The position numbers and the translations under genes were made by a program. The notes under the pieces are model-generated. The model was given only the letters and a program-made list of their open reading frames with translations, made no database searches and was not told the origin of the DNA. Shown here piece by piece: positions 1 through 12,158 of a DNA stretch of 47,839 nt. Every line of letters starts with the position of its first letter. The first letter of the stretch is position 1. The DNA lies in NCBI GenBank assembly GCA_015680685.1, contig MNCI01006062.1:471510-519348 (forward strand), written 5' to 3'. The DNA is from Gnetum montanum. Taxonomy: Eukaryota; Streptophyta; Gnetopsida; Gnetales; Gnetaceae.

Positions 1-1173
1 GAATCTACTTCTAATTTTCCCCAGAGAAAGAGATAGTTCCACAAGAAAACTAGAAATAGAGCAAGATTCAATGGAAATAGACAGAAGAGAAAAAGAAAGC
101 AGATTTGTGTTAAGACCTCAAATGTTTAAACAAGGTAAAATGATACGAGTAAACACTTTTCAATAAAGCTATTCCAAATTCAATAACTTCAAATTGTTCA
201 AACTTCCAAAGCTCAAATAAGCAATTTCTTCAAGACAATCCTACTATGCTACCAAAAAAATTGCTGCATAAAATATCACGTACGAGACTCCATTTTGGCT
301 AGATAATGGATGTCAACAATTGCATTCAATAGAACCTTCAAAAGACTTGACAATTTCTGATTGAAATACCACGAAGATTCACTTTAAGGATAAAAGAAGC
401 TATTCTGGTCCCATCAAAATACCAAAGATTTTCTGAACCCTCTTGACTATTGAATCCTTCAACGGCATGACTACAAGTAGAGGCTCTCTTACAACAATCC
501 TAATAGCGATTCCTATACATTGCACAATAATAAAATTTACTACTAAAATGCTCGTAAGGCTTTCAAACACAAGCACTTCTATGGCAAAATTTTAATAGAA
601 ATTTTCAATTGTGCAACAAGAACAATAAGAGCAATCTAAAAATCCCAAAATTACTTGCCAAGCATGATACTATCTAAACCACTAGCTAAACAAATTAAAC
701 AAAATAAAAAATAATAAGCATAACTCACAAGAATACGGCAAAGAGGCTGAAAACTTTTCCTTAGCAAGTCATCTGACAAGAAATCTTTCACAATTTCTTC
801 TTTACAATGCTCTTCTCCCAAGACCCAAAATGTGTCTCCAAGTGAGAGCCCAAGTGTCTTCAGTGTCTTCCCCGTGTCCCTTTTGTCTTTTTTTTTTCTT
901 ACCCCTGAAGCCTTTTTATAGGGTTCAAAAGGTAGTTACATATTTCAAAATATCTTAGCTAACTTCTCTCCCAAGTAAAGAAGTTATAACTTGCCCAACA
1001 AGTTAGGAGATCTTACTTGCCCAACAAGTTAGGAGATTATAACTTAGGAGGTTAGGAAGTTAGGAAGTTTGGAGAAAATCATGCTAACATTGGCAAGTGT
1101 AAATATTACAAATATTGCCTTTGTAAGCAATAGCCTATATAATAATAATTTTTAAAATAAATCCAACATCTCC
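1..1173 (-). repeat. AT-rich, LTR-like segment (candidate, possibly incomplete)
   Basis: No gene is visible. Read on the minus strand, the segment would begin TGTTGGATTTATTTT at about 1173, a start common in plant Ty1/copia LTRs, and a TATA-like CTATAAAAAGG lies about 250 bases downstream (near 915-925). I cannot find a primer-binding site, a partner LTR or an end, so the LTR reading is an inference. It could equally be ordinary AT-rich intergenic DNA. Confidence 0.25.
989..1075. repeat. Short tandem repeat, unit ACTTGCCCAACAAGTTAGGA
   Basis: Two near-identical units of about 29 bases lie side by side, followed by shorter derivatives of GTTAGGAAGT. Each unit contains the inverted pair ACTTG/CAAGT around CCCAA, so it could fold into a small hairpin. 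It sits inside the LTR-like segment, downstream of the TATA-like motif on the plus strand. No function is implied. Confidence 0.6.
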
Positions 1174-1189
1174 ATAAGAGCTCCATATA

Positions 1190-1190
1190 N
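1190..1190. other. Assembly ambiguity (single N)
   Basis: A single N in otherwise readable sequence. The other N in this window (12448) can be shown to hide about 206 missing bases, so this one may also mark an unfilled gap rather than one unknown base. Confidence 0.6.
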
Positions 1191-1539
1191 CTGTAAATAT
1201 CATCTGCATCTTCCCTGCACTTTATTATTATTCATTTAGTTATTATATATATATTTTTTTGTTTTTTTTCCTTTGAACCCACGTAAAATTTTCTGGAAAA
1301 AGAAATTTAAATTTGGTGGTGGCTCAAAATATGAAGTCTAAATGTGAAGGCACCAGGCTTGGAACTGCCAGTAAATAGTTTCAAATTATCCCACCCTGCC
1401 AGAACCGTGTATCAACTGCCACCGTGAAAAAAGGCTCTGCCACCGCGTTTGGTAATGTTGCCCTATGTTCTGTTAAAATTGCGGTTGTTGTAATTTTTTG
1501 TTGTTGCGTTGTCCTGCCTTGCCTTGTCCTGCCTTCACC

Positions 1540-2135
1540 TCGGACCATGCACTCGATCTCGTCCTTGCTCAGCCGCACTTTGTCGTTGGTGATGGTGACG
1601 TTTTTTTTGACACCCGCTGTCTTGATCTTAGCCATCACGTGGAGGATGTCGTTGGTGTTGATGTTGAAGCACACGTTGATTTGGGGAATTCCTTAGGGTA
1701 CCGAAGGGATGCCCGTCAGGTCGAACTTGCCTAGCAGGTTGTTGTCCTTCGTGAGGGCATGCTCGCCCTCATACACCTAAATCAACACGCCTGCCTGATT
1801 GTCCGAGTACGTGCTGAAAACCTGCTCTTTCTTTGCTAGGATGGTCGTGTTGCAGGGGATGAGCACCATCATGATGTCGCCTGCAGTCTCGATGCCCAGG
1901 GACAATGGAGTCGCGTCGAGGAGGAGCAGGTCCTGGACCTTGTCGTTGGACTCGCCAGAGAGAATGGCGGCTTGTATAGCTGCACCGTAGGCAATGGCCT
2001 CATCTGGGTTGATGCTCTTACAGAGCTCCTTGCCGTTGAAAAAGTCCTGAAGCAGCTGCTAGACCTTTGGAATCTGCGTAGAATCGTCCATGAGCATGAT
2101 GTTGCCAATGGAGGCCTTGATGATGTGCATGACAT
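1540..2135 (-). pseudogene. HSP70 pseudogene fragment (end of ATPase domain and part of substrate-binding domain)
   Basis: Minus-strand translation matches cytosolic plant HSP70, an ATP-dependent chaperone. Seen in order: [83 protein letters not shown] and [14 protein letters not shown]. This is roughly residues 325-515 of a protein of about 650; both ends are missing. In-frame stops occur at 2059-2061 (TAG where the family has Gln), 1777-1779 (TAG for Gln) and 1693-1695 (TAA). The stretch is intronless and clearly more GC-rich than its flanks. It is a dead fragment. Retroposition or capture by a mobile element could have brought it here, but no poly(A) tail or element boundary was found. Confidence 0.93.
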
Positions 2136-2737
2136 TGAGGTTTCTTGAAGTCATCCAAGAAACAGAGGCCGAGTAATGGTACTAGTAAGATCTGTTAAAC
2201 GGTTGCTTAAACAGAACATACGTAGAACCTAAGCACTATGTTTTGGTTCCTTTAAAATCTTTACAGATCAAGGTTACTGTTGTATCAATTTCAGGCTTTT
2301 TGGGAATACTGGCAAATTCGTGGTACGGTATGTCTTATACCATTGCACAAATAGAGCGACTCGACATCTCCATTTTGAATAATAATAATAATAATGTTGT
2401 AAATAAAATCAGGAGCTGGAGCATGGGAAAGCCAGAAATTGAGCTCTCAAGCACTCAATATAATACACCTCTGCACTTTGTTGTGCTGATTTTGGAGGTT
2501 GAATCTGTTGAGTCCAGTCCTTATGATGCAGTTGATTGATTTTGGTAGTCTCTACTTTTGCGCTGATGTTACTCTGTTATTCTTAAAAATTTTCTTATTT
2601 TCCAAAGACCTTAAGACTTGGGAGAATATTTGTAATTTATTCTTTTTCTCTCAAATTGAAATTTTTGCCACTTCTCCAAAAACTCTAAACCAATTGTATC
2701 ATGCCAACCTATTCCATGAAATGGCCAAATGTGCCAA
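2136..2737. other. No gene seen; short (AAT)n run
   Basis: AT-rich sequence between the HSP70 fragment and the first recognisable LTR. It contains a short AAT microsatellite near 2379-2396. Open frames here have no recognisable motif, and the longest runs into the neighbouring LTR, so they are treated as chance. The missing outer end of the outer element's left LTR would be expected at the right edge of this segment, but I cannot see it. Confidence 0.5.
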
Positions 2738-3502
2738 CAGAACTATTGTGCATCTAAATAATTATGCTTTGATCGCAATTTGTTTTCTTCCCACTTGGAC
2801 TAGGGGTTGCTTTGTCATGTATGATTTAGTCCAAAGTGAGTCATATGATGTTGTCTAATCTTATGCTACTCCTAATGACAATAAAGAAATAAATTAATTA
2901 AGCTAATGAACAATGGAAAAAAAGATCTAAACTAGCCTACATAAGATGCGTATCTATCCCCAATCATCTGTGCACACCTTGGACTTCATATAACTACCAT
3001 TGGGATTGCCAAGTGTACATCATTAGGTGTGCCAATCGATACACTACTGGATTACCAAGTACTTACTCTTAAGCACTCAAAATTAATTCATACTCATTCT
3101 ACTTAATGACAAGAATAGTAAATAGCAATAAATAGAAACATTAACAAAAGAAAATAGTAAATAATTAAAGTAATAATAAATCTAAGTGAATGCAGCAATG
3201 ATAGAAGTAATATCAATCTTTATTTCTAGTCATATAACATTTCCAAGTACGTTACACCCAAACAAAGGTGTCATACGATTACAAATATCACACCGTGGCA
3301 TGCACTAGGAATAATAGAACTTGAATTTAGAAATTTAAGAAAAACTATCAAAAATTGAGAGCTAAAACTATATCCCAACCATGCACCCAAGTGTTGTGTT
3401 TATAGGCTAGCACAGAAGAGATGATATCGGATATTCAACATCGTTTCTTAGGACTCGATATAGCATATTTGATATTGGGGCTAACATAATGATGACTCAT
3501 CA
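2738..3502 (-). repeat. Outer element 3' LTR (outer end missing)
   Basis: Aligns by eye with 17370-18149 over nearly its whole length, including CTTCCCACTTGGACTAG, the CTATAAAC TATA-like box (minus strand, about 3399-3405) and the shared end GATGACTCATCA. The first 80 or so bases of the right copy (TGATGAGTGGCGAGGTACCC onward) have no counterpart here, so this copy is truncated or rearranged at its outer edge. Confidence 0.88.
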
Positions 3503-3520
3503 TAGTTCCACGACTGAATG
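3503..3520 (-). promoter_or_regulatory. Polypurine-tract position of the outer element
   Basis: The minus strand directly before the 3' LTR reads CATTCAGTCGTGGAACTA and then TGATGAG. The inner element has CATTCAGTCATGGGAGTA at the same place. The common core AGTCRTGGRA is the likely plus-strand primer site, decayed here. Confidence 0.5.
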
Positions 3521-4099
3521 AAAACTTGTCCTTGAGTTAAACAAAATGAGGAACAAGTTCTTTACAAAAAATATTGGGAAGGTATGGAATTATTAATTAA
3601 CTCAAACAAACAAACAAATGGACTTATACATGTTGTATTGGTGTTAACAAAAATTAAACATAAAATTATAAGATACAACTTAGGGAAGTTCATGTGGTTT
3701 CCAGAGGCAGTAGCTCTTCCATTAGGTACTTCCCTTTGTCACTAGGCTTGTGAAATTTGTAGCAATTAAGCAATGCCTACAACTTTTCCTCTTTTGTCCT
3801 TGGGTCATGTACGGTATAGGCTATTGAACCAATGTGTGCTAGCACCAATATGTCCCAAGGGCATGGTAGTTGCGGAAATATTTTGTTGGCTTTCATGTAC
3901 CAAGCTACAAACTACTGTTGTTCTTCCTCAAAGGTCATAGCTTTTTCTCTTAATTCTTAATAACCTATTAATCTCCTAGCTAAGCCTAAGATGACATCCT
4001 TTTGTCCATGGTATCTAGCTTTAACCACCTTTAATTTTTAGTTTGTCACATGCAGCTTTTGCAAAGCATCTTTTCTATCTACAAACTCTTTTTCATACA

Positions 4100-5495
4100 T
4101 GAAACACCACAAAATTCTGAGCTTAGAATCGAGCTAAGATCGTGATGCTCCCCACCATGACTAAAGCTTGACGACCTTACGAACAACTTCAAATGAAGTC
4201 GAACTAAGTAAGACATGGTTCCCTGGGACCCACAGAAGACTACGATGACATCCGGCATCAAACTTGGCAAATTTTGAGCTCAAAATACTTAGTTTTCACT
4301 GAGTACGCAGCGTGCACACCCAGCGTGTGACTTCAAAGACTACCCGAAACATGCACTTCAGAGCAAGATTTTCACAGGGCATCGACTCTCAGAGACAAGG
4401 CAATTGTTAGGCATCATTATGAACTCTAGAAAATCGAGTTTTGACCTTGAAATCATGCACTTTGGAGTACACACACTGATCATGTTCCTCCTGCATGCCC
4501 AGCGTGTATGCCTAGCGTGTACGCCTAGCATGCACCATCCAGTGTGCAGCACAGCGTACATCAGTAGAAGTCTTCCAGAACCATGTCAGATTAAGTCCAA
4601 CGGAGCTGAATATCCACAGGCAGCATTCTCATGACATCCGAGCTTAAATCCGAGGGCCAAATTGGATACTTCCTATTGTAATAGTAGTTTGTAAAAATGA
4701 ATTCTTTTGTTTTGGTCAAGTCTGTACGCTGAGTTCACACGCCCAACATGTACACGCTGGCGTGCAGCAGCACACGTTGGCATGCAGAACACTGCATAAT
4801 TGTAATATTCTTTGCACCTAGGCAATGTAGCCACCTATCATCTAACCCGAAATTCCCTCACCCACAGCCACTCATACCCTTCCAGATCCGAATCCAGCGC
4901 TCAAAACCCTCATAAAAACCCTAATTTTTTACTAGATCGGGGCTGGCAATTTTGGGAGAAACGGAGACAAAAAAAACTGGAATCGGAAAACACTTAGAAA
5001 ATCAGAGCAGGAACCCCCATACGCTGGACTTCAACCCTATATGCTGAGCATACAGCCTTCACACTATGCTTGCAATTTAAACCAGCACACCATCATCTTC
5101 CAACATCCACTGGGGCCCTTCGTCTGCCTCGTGTCAAATTTACAACTGCATCTAGACCGGTGCACTGTAATTCTCATCTGGCAATAAAGTTACTTTGTTT
5201 CTACTCGAAATTTGTCATAGTTTTCATTTATTCTGGTTCATTTCTTTTGTTTAAGTTAACGCAAATTTACGCTTTGGGTTTACATTAATCACGTTGTTTA
5301 CACATAACCCAGCGTATTGCATATTGGCATACGTTGGGGAAATCCTTGTCTAATCCGCAGGCGGACCACCCAAGGTACTCTACCTTCACCCATTCCAGCT
5401 CACCCTCAAGCGAAGGTAGGGTCTTCTATGTCTATGTCTAGATCTCTCGGTGTTCGTTTCATTCCAGCCTCGCACCGATAATTTTAGACAGTACA
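4100..5495. mobile_element. Probable solo LTR inserted in outer ORF2 (repeated flank ATACA)
   Basis: The segment starts TG and ends CA and is flanked by identical pentamers ATACA (4095-4099 and 5496-5500). Removing it together with one ATACA brings the two halves of the minus-strand ORF2 into the same frame, which independently supports these boundaries. It has no coding content of its own. A possible plus-strand TATA with telobox (CATAAAAACCCTAA) lies near 4910-4925. CG-rich, imperfectly palindromic motifs related to ACGCTGGGCGTGC recur from about 4300 to 5340. A solo LTR left by recombination fits best; another TG...CA element is possible. Confidence 0.78.
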
Positions 5496-5896
5496 ATACA
5501 ATGCATAGGTGGTTGCTACCTACTTCTCTAGCTTACTTCTAGGCCGACCTGCTGTTAACATGACAAGGTTGGTATATTTAAGGTTAGCCAACACCATGTA
5601 CTCTTTCAAATCCTCAATCTACAGGTCTTTATTTTTCACTTTCACATGATGAACCAAAGCATAGCTATCCAAGATGGATTGCCAGTTAGGGCTTTGCACT
5701 GACATGACTCCAATGCTAGCTTTAGCCATCTAGATTTTCCTTTTATTTATTTACATATACATGCCTACTTGGTTGTGGAAGTGTTCCTTAAGCTTTTCAT
5801 GTTTCTTGACCTCATTTTTCCATGAGTTGATTTCGATTCCTGACTTTTGTCGAATGGTGCAGACCTCCTCCATTAAAAGGGTTCTATTTTCTTTGG

Positions 5897-6694
5897 TGAT
5901 GAGTGGCAAGGTGCCCCTACACTCAACCATATGAATACGAGTGTTTCATGTGTGATTCAATTGAACTCCAAGGACTAAGTGCTTACACACCCTAATGGAA
6001 CACTTAAGGTTAATCAATCACTGTCTTCCCAAACTTACTTGTATTGTCAAGGTTGTATGGTTAAGTAAGCTTGAGGTATATGATTTTTATATCTTTTATC
6101 TTTTAAATGTCTTATGCTAATAGGGGAAGGTGAAGAGAACTAAGTGACTAACTTTCATTAACTATTCACTAACTAAGTTCTAATTTTCCTAACACCAGTA
6201 TCCGTTCCCACTTGCCACACACATCCTGAACCAGTGCAATGCTCCTGGGATTACCAAACGCTAATCGTTACTGGGTTACCAAGGGCTACACACATGCTTG
6301 AAGCAGTCGTACTAAGTGCACTTAACTAGGAGAGTCAAGGGTTGAGAGAGATTAATCAACTAGGAAAGCATTTAAACATTCAACAATAATTAATTACTAT
6401 TTAGCTTAGTCCATATGCTGCAAGGTTTATCATAAAGTTCATCTTTATTGCTGTACACAAATGTATGCTCAGGTACAATTTACTCAAATAAAGATCCATT
6501 CACTTTAAGACTTCTACTGCGGGCACATGGAAATTATTCTAACTCTGGAATGGTAAAACTGCAAAAGTTTAGCTAAGGGTCTAAGTCTAAGTTCCTAGAA
6601 TAGGGAAAGCCGCCTCTTATTTATAGACATTGCAGTGGGCCGCGATATCGCGTATGCGATATTATGGGGGCGAACACGATATCGTGGCTCATCA
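5897..6694 (-). repeat. Inner element 3' LTR (798 bp)
   Basis: Intact from TGATGAGTGG to GGCTCATCA, a perfect 7-base terminal inverted repeat. The minus strand has TATAAATA at 6618-6625, about 70 bases inside the U3 end. The last 70 bases contain CGATATCG-type palindromes. It includes about 206 bases (around 6167-6372) that are missing at the N in the other copy. Confidence 0.96.
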
Positions 6695-6712
6695 TACTCC
6701 CATGACTGAATG
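6695..6712 (-). promoter_or_regulatory. Polypurine tract of the inner element
   Basis: The minus strand reads CATTCAGTCATGGGAGTA immediately before the 3' LTR start TGATGAG. Its position, and conservation with the outer element, mark it as the plus-strand primer site, although the purine run is short. Confidence 0.6.
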
Positions 6713-8596
6713 AAAACTCATCCTCAAGTTCCTTACAAAATATTAGGAAGGTATGGGATTATTGACTTGAATGACAGTAATGGTGAATGGGGTGACATGT
6801 GAACGGATCATCATTACAATACATGGCAATATTAGTGTTCATGATAGCAAGAGTGAATACTATACACATTTGACATCTAGCCTTATTTGGCAGCTGAGAG
6901 AGAAGAGAGAGAAAAGAAGAAGATGTGTTGCTGCCCATGCCAAGATTATGCTTTCCGTTGGTCATCCATAAGCGTGCCATTAATCTTGGTCCTTGCATAA
7001 CTGCTCTAGCACCAGTCCATTCTAAGTGTTCCCTCTAGATCCAATCCATTGTTTTATGATTGCCATATGCACACACAACACAGTCTTATATTAGCGAGGA
7101 TAATTGAATCACAATGCAGTTGATACCTTGCCTCGATGGAAGGTCCATTGGCTAAGTTGTGATATGGCCAATGCGGATTCTAGAGATATAACACTGGTGA
7201 CTACCCAAGGTGTAGGGGTTAAGTGAAAATTGAAAAAATTGGACCAAGACCCCCATAACTAAGAGCAATCCTCCGATAGCGATAGAATGGAAAAATATAA
7301 GGAATAAGAAAGATGGAGAAAAAGAAACAATGACAACGCTAATGAAATGGATGTCAGAGATGGAAATGAACAAAATAAATGTTAATTGCGAAAATGTTTA
7401 AGGGAAAGAAATTAACTAATGCACCAAATAGGAATGCCAATGGCTCCTCCCCAAAGTAGGCTCATGCCCTTAACGCCTTGGCAGTCCCACATTCAAAGAG
7501 TCCATAGGCTCTAAAAATGTCATTTGGAAGCAAGAGTTAAAGTCTTAACCACAAGAATTTACCAAAAAGAAAACAATGCATCAACCAAAATATGGACTAT
7601 TGATACAATCGGCAATGAGGTGGAAAATGGATAAAGAATGATGGAAAGAAGAGAATGGAATGGAGTCTCAAGAATAAGGTGGTGTACAGCCCCTTGTGTA
7701 TTAATGGTTAATGTGACTTAGTAGATCTCATTCCAAATCCAGCCTCAAACAATCCACATCCTGTGACTTCACATTAATACATTTGGCTAATCCATCCACT
7801 TGAAATAACAAGAATGATTCCGCCAAAAAGTCACCACCATTCTGATGAAACAAAAAATGAGAAAGTAGGAAGCGAGAAAGGGCCTTAGTTAGAGGAAACA
7901 TGTTTAGTTAGTTCCATAACCAGTGCTTGTAGCCCAGATGATTATTTCATCTAAGGGGTGCGCTTTGAATTCTCACTTTTCTCTCTCCTTTCTCTTTTTT
8001 TTTTTTTTTTTTGCGTGAGAACCACACCATGCAAAGACTTATTATTTTTATTAGCTCAGCTTCCCAATAATGGAGCAACGTCGGAATGGTGAGGAAAACT
8101 CAAGAAGAAAACATCCAAGCACCCAAGAGAATGGCCAGCACAAATGCATCAAATCCCCTTGAAGTCACACCCTTTTCAATCTATGAGTCCTTCCTTAGTT
8201 TGCCATAGAAATTCATGGATGCTTGTTAATAATTCTATTATTAAGAAAGGGACTATACAGTTCCAAGCCAAGAGAGACCATAGAAATTCATGGATGCATG
8301 GATGACGTGGACTCATTGCCTATTATATCAAAAGAACCATACTTTAGTATTAACATTATAACTCAAAGGTAAAAACCAAACATTGGCAATCAATAGAATA
8401 TAATTCATACCACCATTAGGAGTACTTATTAGGCGATGAATCAAACAAAATAAATAAACATACAAATAAATGAAAAAGTATGAATGATGTTGCAAAACAA
8501 AAACAAGAAAAGTGAAAGAAATTTGTATAACAAAAATGTGTAAAACAAAAAAAAATTAAAAGGAACTAAGGACCTCAATTAATTAGCATAGGTGGC
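6713..8596. other. Noncoding 3' region of the inner element
   Basis: About 1.9 kb between the internal purine box and the 3' LTR. Short open frames on both strands show no recognisable motif or composition. A long poly(T) run lies near 7990-8012. Two short stretches (about 8130-8165 and the purine box at 8599) resemble the outer element at about 14260-14300 and 14680, so this backbone is shared. No ORF2-like coiled coil was found here, unlike in the other two elements. Confidence 0.6.
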
Positions 8597-8616
8597 CATC
8601 TCCCCCATGACTAAAT
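8597..8616 (-). promoter_or_regulatory. Internal purine box (PPT-like), inner element
   Basis: The minus strand reads TTTAGTCATGGGGGAGATGG just downstream of the gag-protease frame. Nearly the same box occurs at the corresponding place in the outer (about 14679-14695) and third (25621-25638) elements. It looks like a second polypurine tract, but no adjacent LTR is present. A role in priming is inference. Confidence 0.45.
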
Positions 8617-8768
8617 TGGAAGAGGGAGATCTGAAATAATGAGCGGGGTCGTCCCTTCTCTGAGGTATTATGTGCATTGACCATTCTAGATTCATGGTAA
8701 GGTTTGGTCTGTTGCACATTGACTAGTGATCTCTTATCAGAGCACTTGTTTGAATTTTTTAGGGGTTT

Positions 8769-11700
8769 CTAACTTCTCCCAATTGATGTTTTTAGGTTAA
8801 TGTTTGGAAGTTGGTGACGCTCCTTCTCTAGTGCATCTATGCTCTCGATGTGAGCACGAGTTATTCCCTCAGTTAGTTCCATGCATGTTGGTGAGTTTCT
8901 CTCTTGATCCCTATTAACCACTGGGTGTCTTCTTGTTGTGTGGTTGCTACATACAGGCACTTTTGTATGTTAATTTCTTGTGCACAACAATTGCATGCAG
9001 GCAATGCTAAACATTCTTGTACACAATCACACCTTGTATCACTGTATGTGATGCATGAAACTTTCTTCTTCTTGATCTTCCCAAAAGTGGTTTCCTTAGA
9101 TATTTCCAGGTAAAGATCGTGGATTCCTAGGCATGCATTTATGGTACTTAGCCATGCCCTTCCCATTATTATTGGGAAGTTCCCTTTATCATTATTTACT
9201 TGTATCACTAGGAAATTAGCTAGATATGACCACCCACACACAATGGTAACGATGTCCTCCACAGTTCCAAGGAAACAGTGATGGATTGGTTAGCCAACTC
9301 TAGGCGAATATTGCTCTTCTTTAATGGAGGCAAGTTCCAGCTTTATACATCTCTTGTGATATTAGGTTGACTCCAGAACTTGAGTCCAAAAGAGCTTTAC
9401 ATGGTTCATCTCTAGCAACTTGGAGATAGATTAGAGGGCTTCCGAGGTTAGAGAATTTCCTAGGAAGGTGGCCCTCCTTAATCCAGTCAGTAACAACATG
9501 TGTTAACATAACCATGTGCGTTGAGCTTTATTTTTGGTTTGAAGGGAGCTATGAAGCCTTGTTTCATGGAGAAGCATTTAGAGGTTCAACCAAGGACTTA
9601 GTTGGACTGTTGGTTTTGAAGAAAGGTCTTCTCTTCATACGGTTGTCAGAACCAACACTAGGTTGAAGATTCACAGCCCTCGTAGCATTGCGTTGCTGCG
9701 GTTGAGTGGGGAGTTCCCCTTACATTGCTGGAGCAGGTGGTAATGGAGCTATCGGTGTGAGAGTTGAGGATGGGTTTGGAGGATGTTATGTTTGTGGGTT
9801 ATATCCCATAGGAGAAGGAGTCCTATAATACTCCCAAGCTTGGTAGTGATGTTGTGGTGTCACGTGACCAATAGAGTCACGTGGATAGATTAGCTGCTGC
9901 ACGTAATACCCATATGGATCCAATTGCCGGTAAGGGTATTGTTGCCTTGGTGGTGGCATCCCCCATGACTATGGGTATTGCCACTGTTGGTGTTGCTCAA
10001 TAGGTTGTGGCAAAGTTCCACTTGGATAATACATTAAAGGTTGGTGGAACTGCCTTGGATTACCTTGAGGATAAGGTAACCGTCGAGGTGCTTGCCATTT
10101 GTTAAGTTGCAGGTTGAGTGCATACACCCCAGACTCTTGTAGGTGTGAGATTACTGGGCAACATCCCTTAGGATGGTCATATTGGCATATCTCACATCCA
10201 CCATCATTGTCCATATCAGAATCCACAACCTCTTCGATGATGGCCATTTTACCCTTACCTTTGTTACGTGCATTGTCCATGTCCCTATTTTTCTTTTTGT
10301 CATAGTCACTACCTTGCTCCTTAGACTCCTCTACGATTTTAAGAACAGTTTCGAACCTACTATCGAGGGAGTCCCACATCTGATCTATCTTTGCCGATAC
10401 TTTGGTTAATTTTTGGAGTAGCAAGGTTTTCCTATTCACCATCTCTTCGAGTGGTGACTCTTTCTCCTCCTCACAGAATCTCACTCCCCTTTTTCAGAGG
10501 GAAGGATCTCAGTTATACTCTTCCGCACTTTCTCTCTTACATAGCTCCCCTTCTTTCTTGGCTACTTACTCCAGCAATCTATGGACCTGATGAGACCTAA
10601 GCTCTAATAATCTCCCTTGGGCATACGTTCCAAGGGTTCTCCTTGTTTCATGCCTAAGTCCATCTATGAGATGGTGTAATTGATCTCGCTATGAGTAACC
10701 ATGGCCCGGGCAACGATGTAACAGTGCATAATAATGGTCCATGGCAACATCCAAGGGTTCATGATTTTCCTGCTTCCATCCTTGGATTTTCTTTCATAGG
10801 TTAGACACTCAGGAGTACGTTTGATACTTATCATTAAATAGTTCTAGCATCGTACTCCACCTCCGAATGGATTCCAGTTCTAAGGACCGGTACCAACTTT
10901 CCACTTCTTTCACTAGTGTCATTGGGAACAACTTTAGCTTTTTCCATTCATTTTCTATGTTCTGTAAGGTACATGCATCATGGAATGCTTGTAGGTGATT
11001 TTGAGGATGAACGTTGTATCCCCCCTCAAATCGTGTAATTTTGTTCATGTCTAACCTCTTAATCCTACTATCTTTTTGATGCCTTGTGGGATTTCTTACG
11101 GCCTCCGTGATATCTAACATGCTTCGAGTTGCGAGTAGGAGTTCTTTGTGGTCATTTCATTCATAGCATCTATGATGTCTACACAGTTTCCTACTCTCCC
11201 TTTTTCTATGCCGTGATTCTCTAGAGTGCCCTTGTCCTCATTCTCGACTCTCTCGTCGAGGTTTCTCACTCTGTTTACCTTTATCCTCATGGTTAGGTTC
11301 CTTATGACTGTGTCCTAACACTAAAGAAGAGGGTGAATGTGATGATGAAGGTGAAGAAGAAGGAGAACCATCGTCATGATGATGTTTCCTATCTTCTCTT
11401 CAATGGTCTCGGCCCCGATCGTGATTACAATTAGAATGCCCACCCTTATCATGTGTTTGTGTTCCCTCGTTGAACACTTGGTGTTTGTGAGGATCAGAAC
11501 TAGGGTTGTGAACCATGGAGTGAAGGTTCTGATACACCACCTCCTGACCATCATTAGGAGGGGGAACATCATTTGATGGGGAACCTATTGGAACCAGTTC
11601 ACCATCTCCAATTTCACTTAAAACATGTGGGGCCTTATGGAGCCCTTTTCCCTTCGAGGAAGTATGATATCTCTCTTGTTGCAAGTCCCTTTGATGTTGC

Positions 11701-12032
11701 ACTTTTGTGGGATGGTATTCCCTTATGTCATGGTCGCATGCAACATATTCTGCATATAACTGTAACATGCCTATTCATGCGAGAGCATGAAGGAGCATGT
11801 TGGGGATTGATCAGTCTAGAGGCAACATTATGTTACCCTCCAAGTCTCCCCAACGCAGTTGTTCATCTTGATGGAGAATAAAGGTAAAGTTAGGTACATA
11901 CTCATCATGATGAATATATACCACACGGAACTATTAAGGAATTGGTGGATCTTGGTTACGTGTGTTATGCTGTCGATTGTCTCTTGTGTTAGTCCTAGGC
12001 AAGGAAGTGCTCTTGTGCGAAGAAGAAGACAT
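8769..12032 (-). pseudogene. Inner element gag-protease polyprotein (Ty3/gypsy-like, degenerate)
   Basis: The frame starts at ATG (12030-12032, MSSSSHKSTSLPRTN). The Retrotrans_gag-type domain lies at about 11120-10809 (motifs IENEWKKLKLFPMTL, SWYRSLELESIRRW). Then comes a zinc-knuckle-like CEICQYDHPKGCC near 10200, with spacing CX2CX3HX4C instead of CX2CX4HX4C, and a Pro/Gln/Tyr-rich region to about 9800. The retropepsin-like domain (9515-8873) contains ALLDSSSGVNLI and later IIMGRAWLSTINA. The usual catalytic DSG/DTG reads DSS here. Several TAG stops and at least one frameshift break the frame. Gag would package RNA and protease would mature it, but this copy is dead. No pol follows. Confidence 0.88.
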
Positions 12033-12158
12033 TTTCATCTTGTTCAATGTGTGATTTACCATTGTCTTATCTTTTCTTGATTAACCCTAAGGGTTTGTTC
12101 TAGCGTTCCAATGATATGGATGATTTCCTATGTTCTACGTAGCGCACAAACAACTAAG

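Noticed and set aside
1424-1990. Plus-strand open frames over the HSP70 fragment
   Set aside because: They are antisense shadows of the GC-rich HSP70 coding sequence.
2499-2858. 119-codon plus-strand frame
   Set aside because: Runs from spacer into the LTR of the outer element and has no domain.
4090-5520. Intron instead of an insertion in outer ORF2
   Set aside because: No good donor and acceptor at the edges, while ATACA repeats with TG...CA ends and an in-phase junction explain it better.
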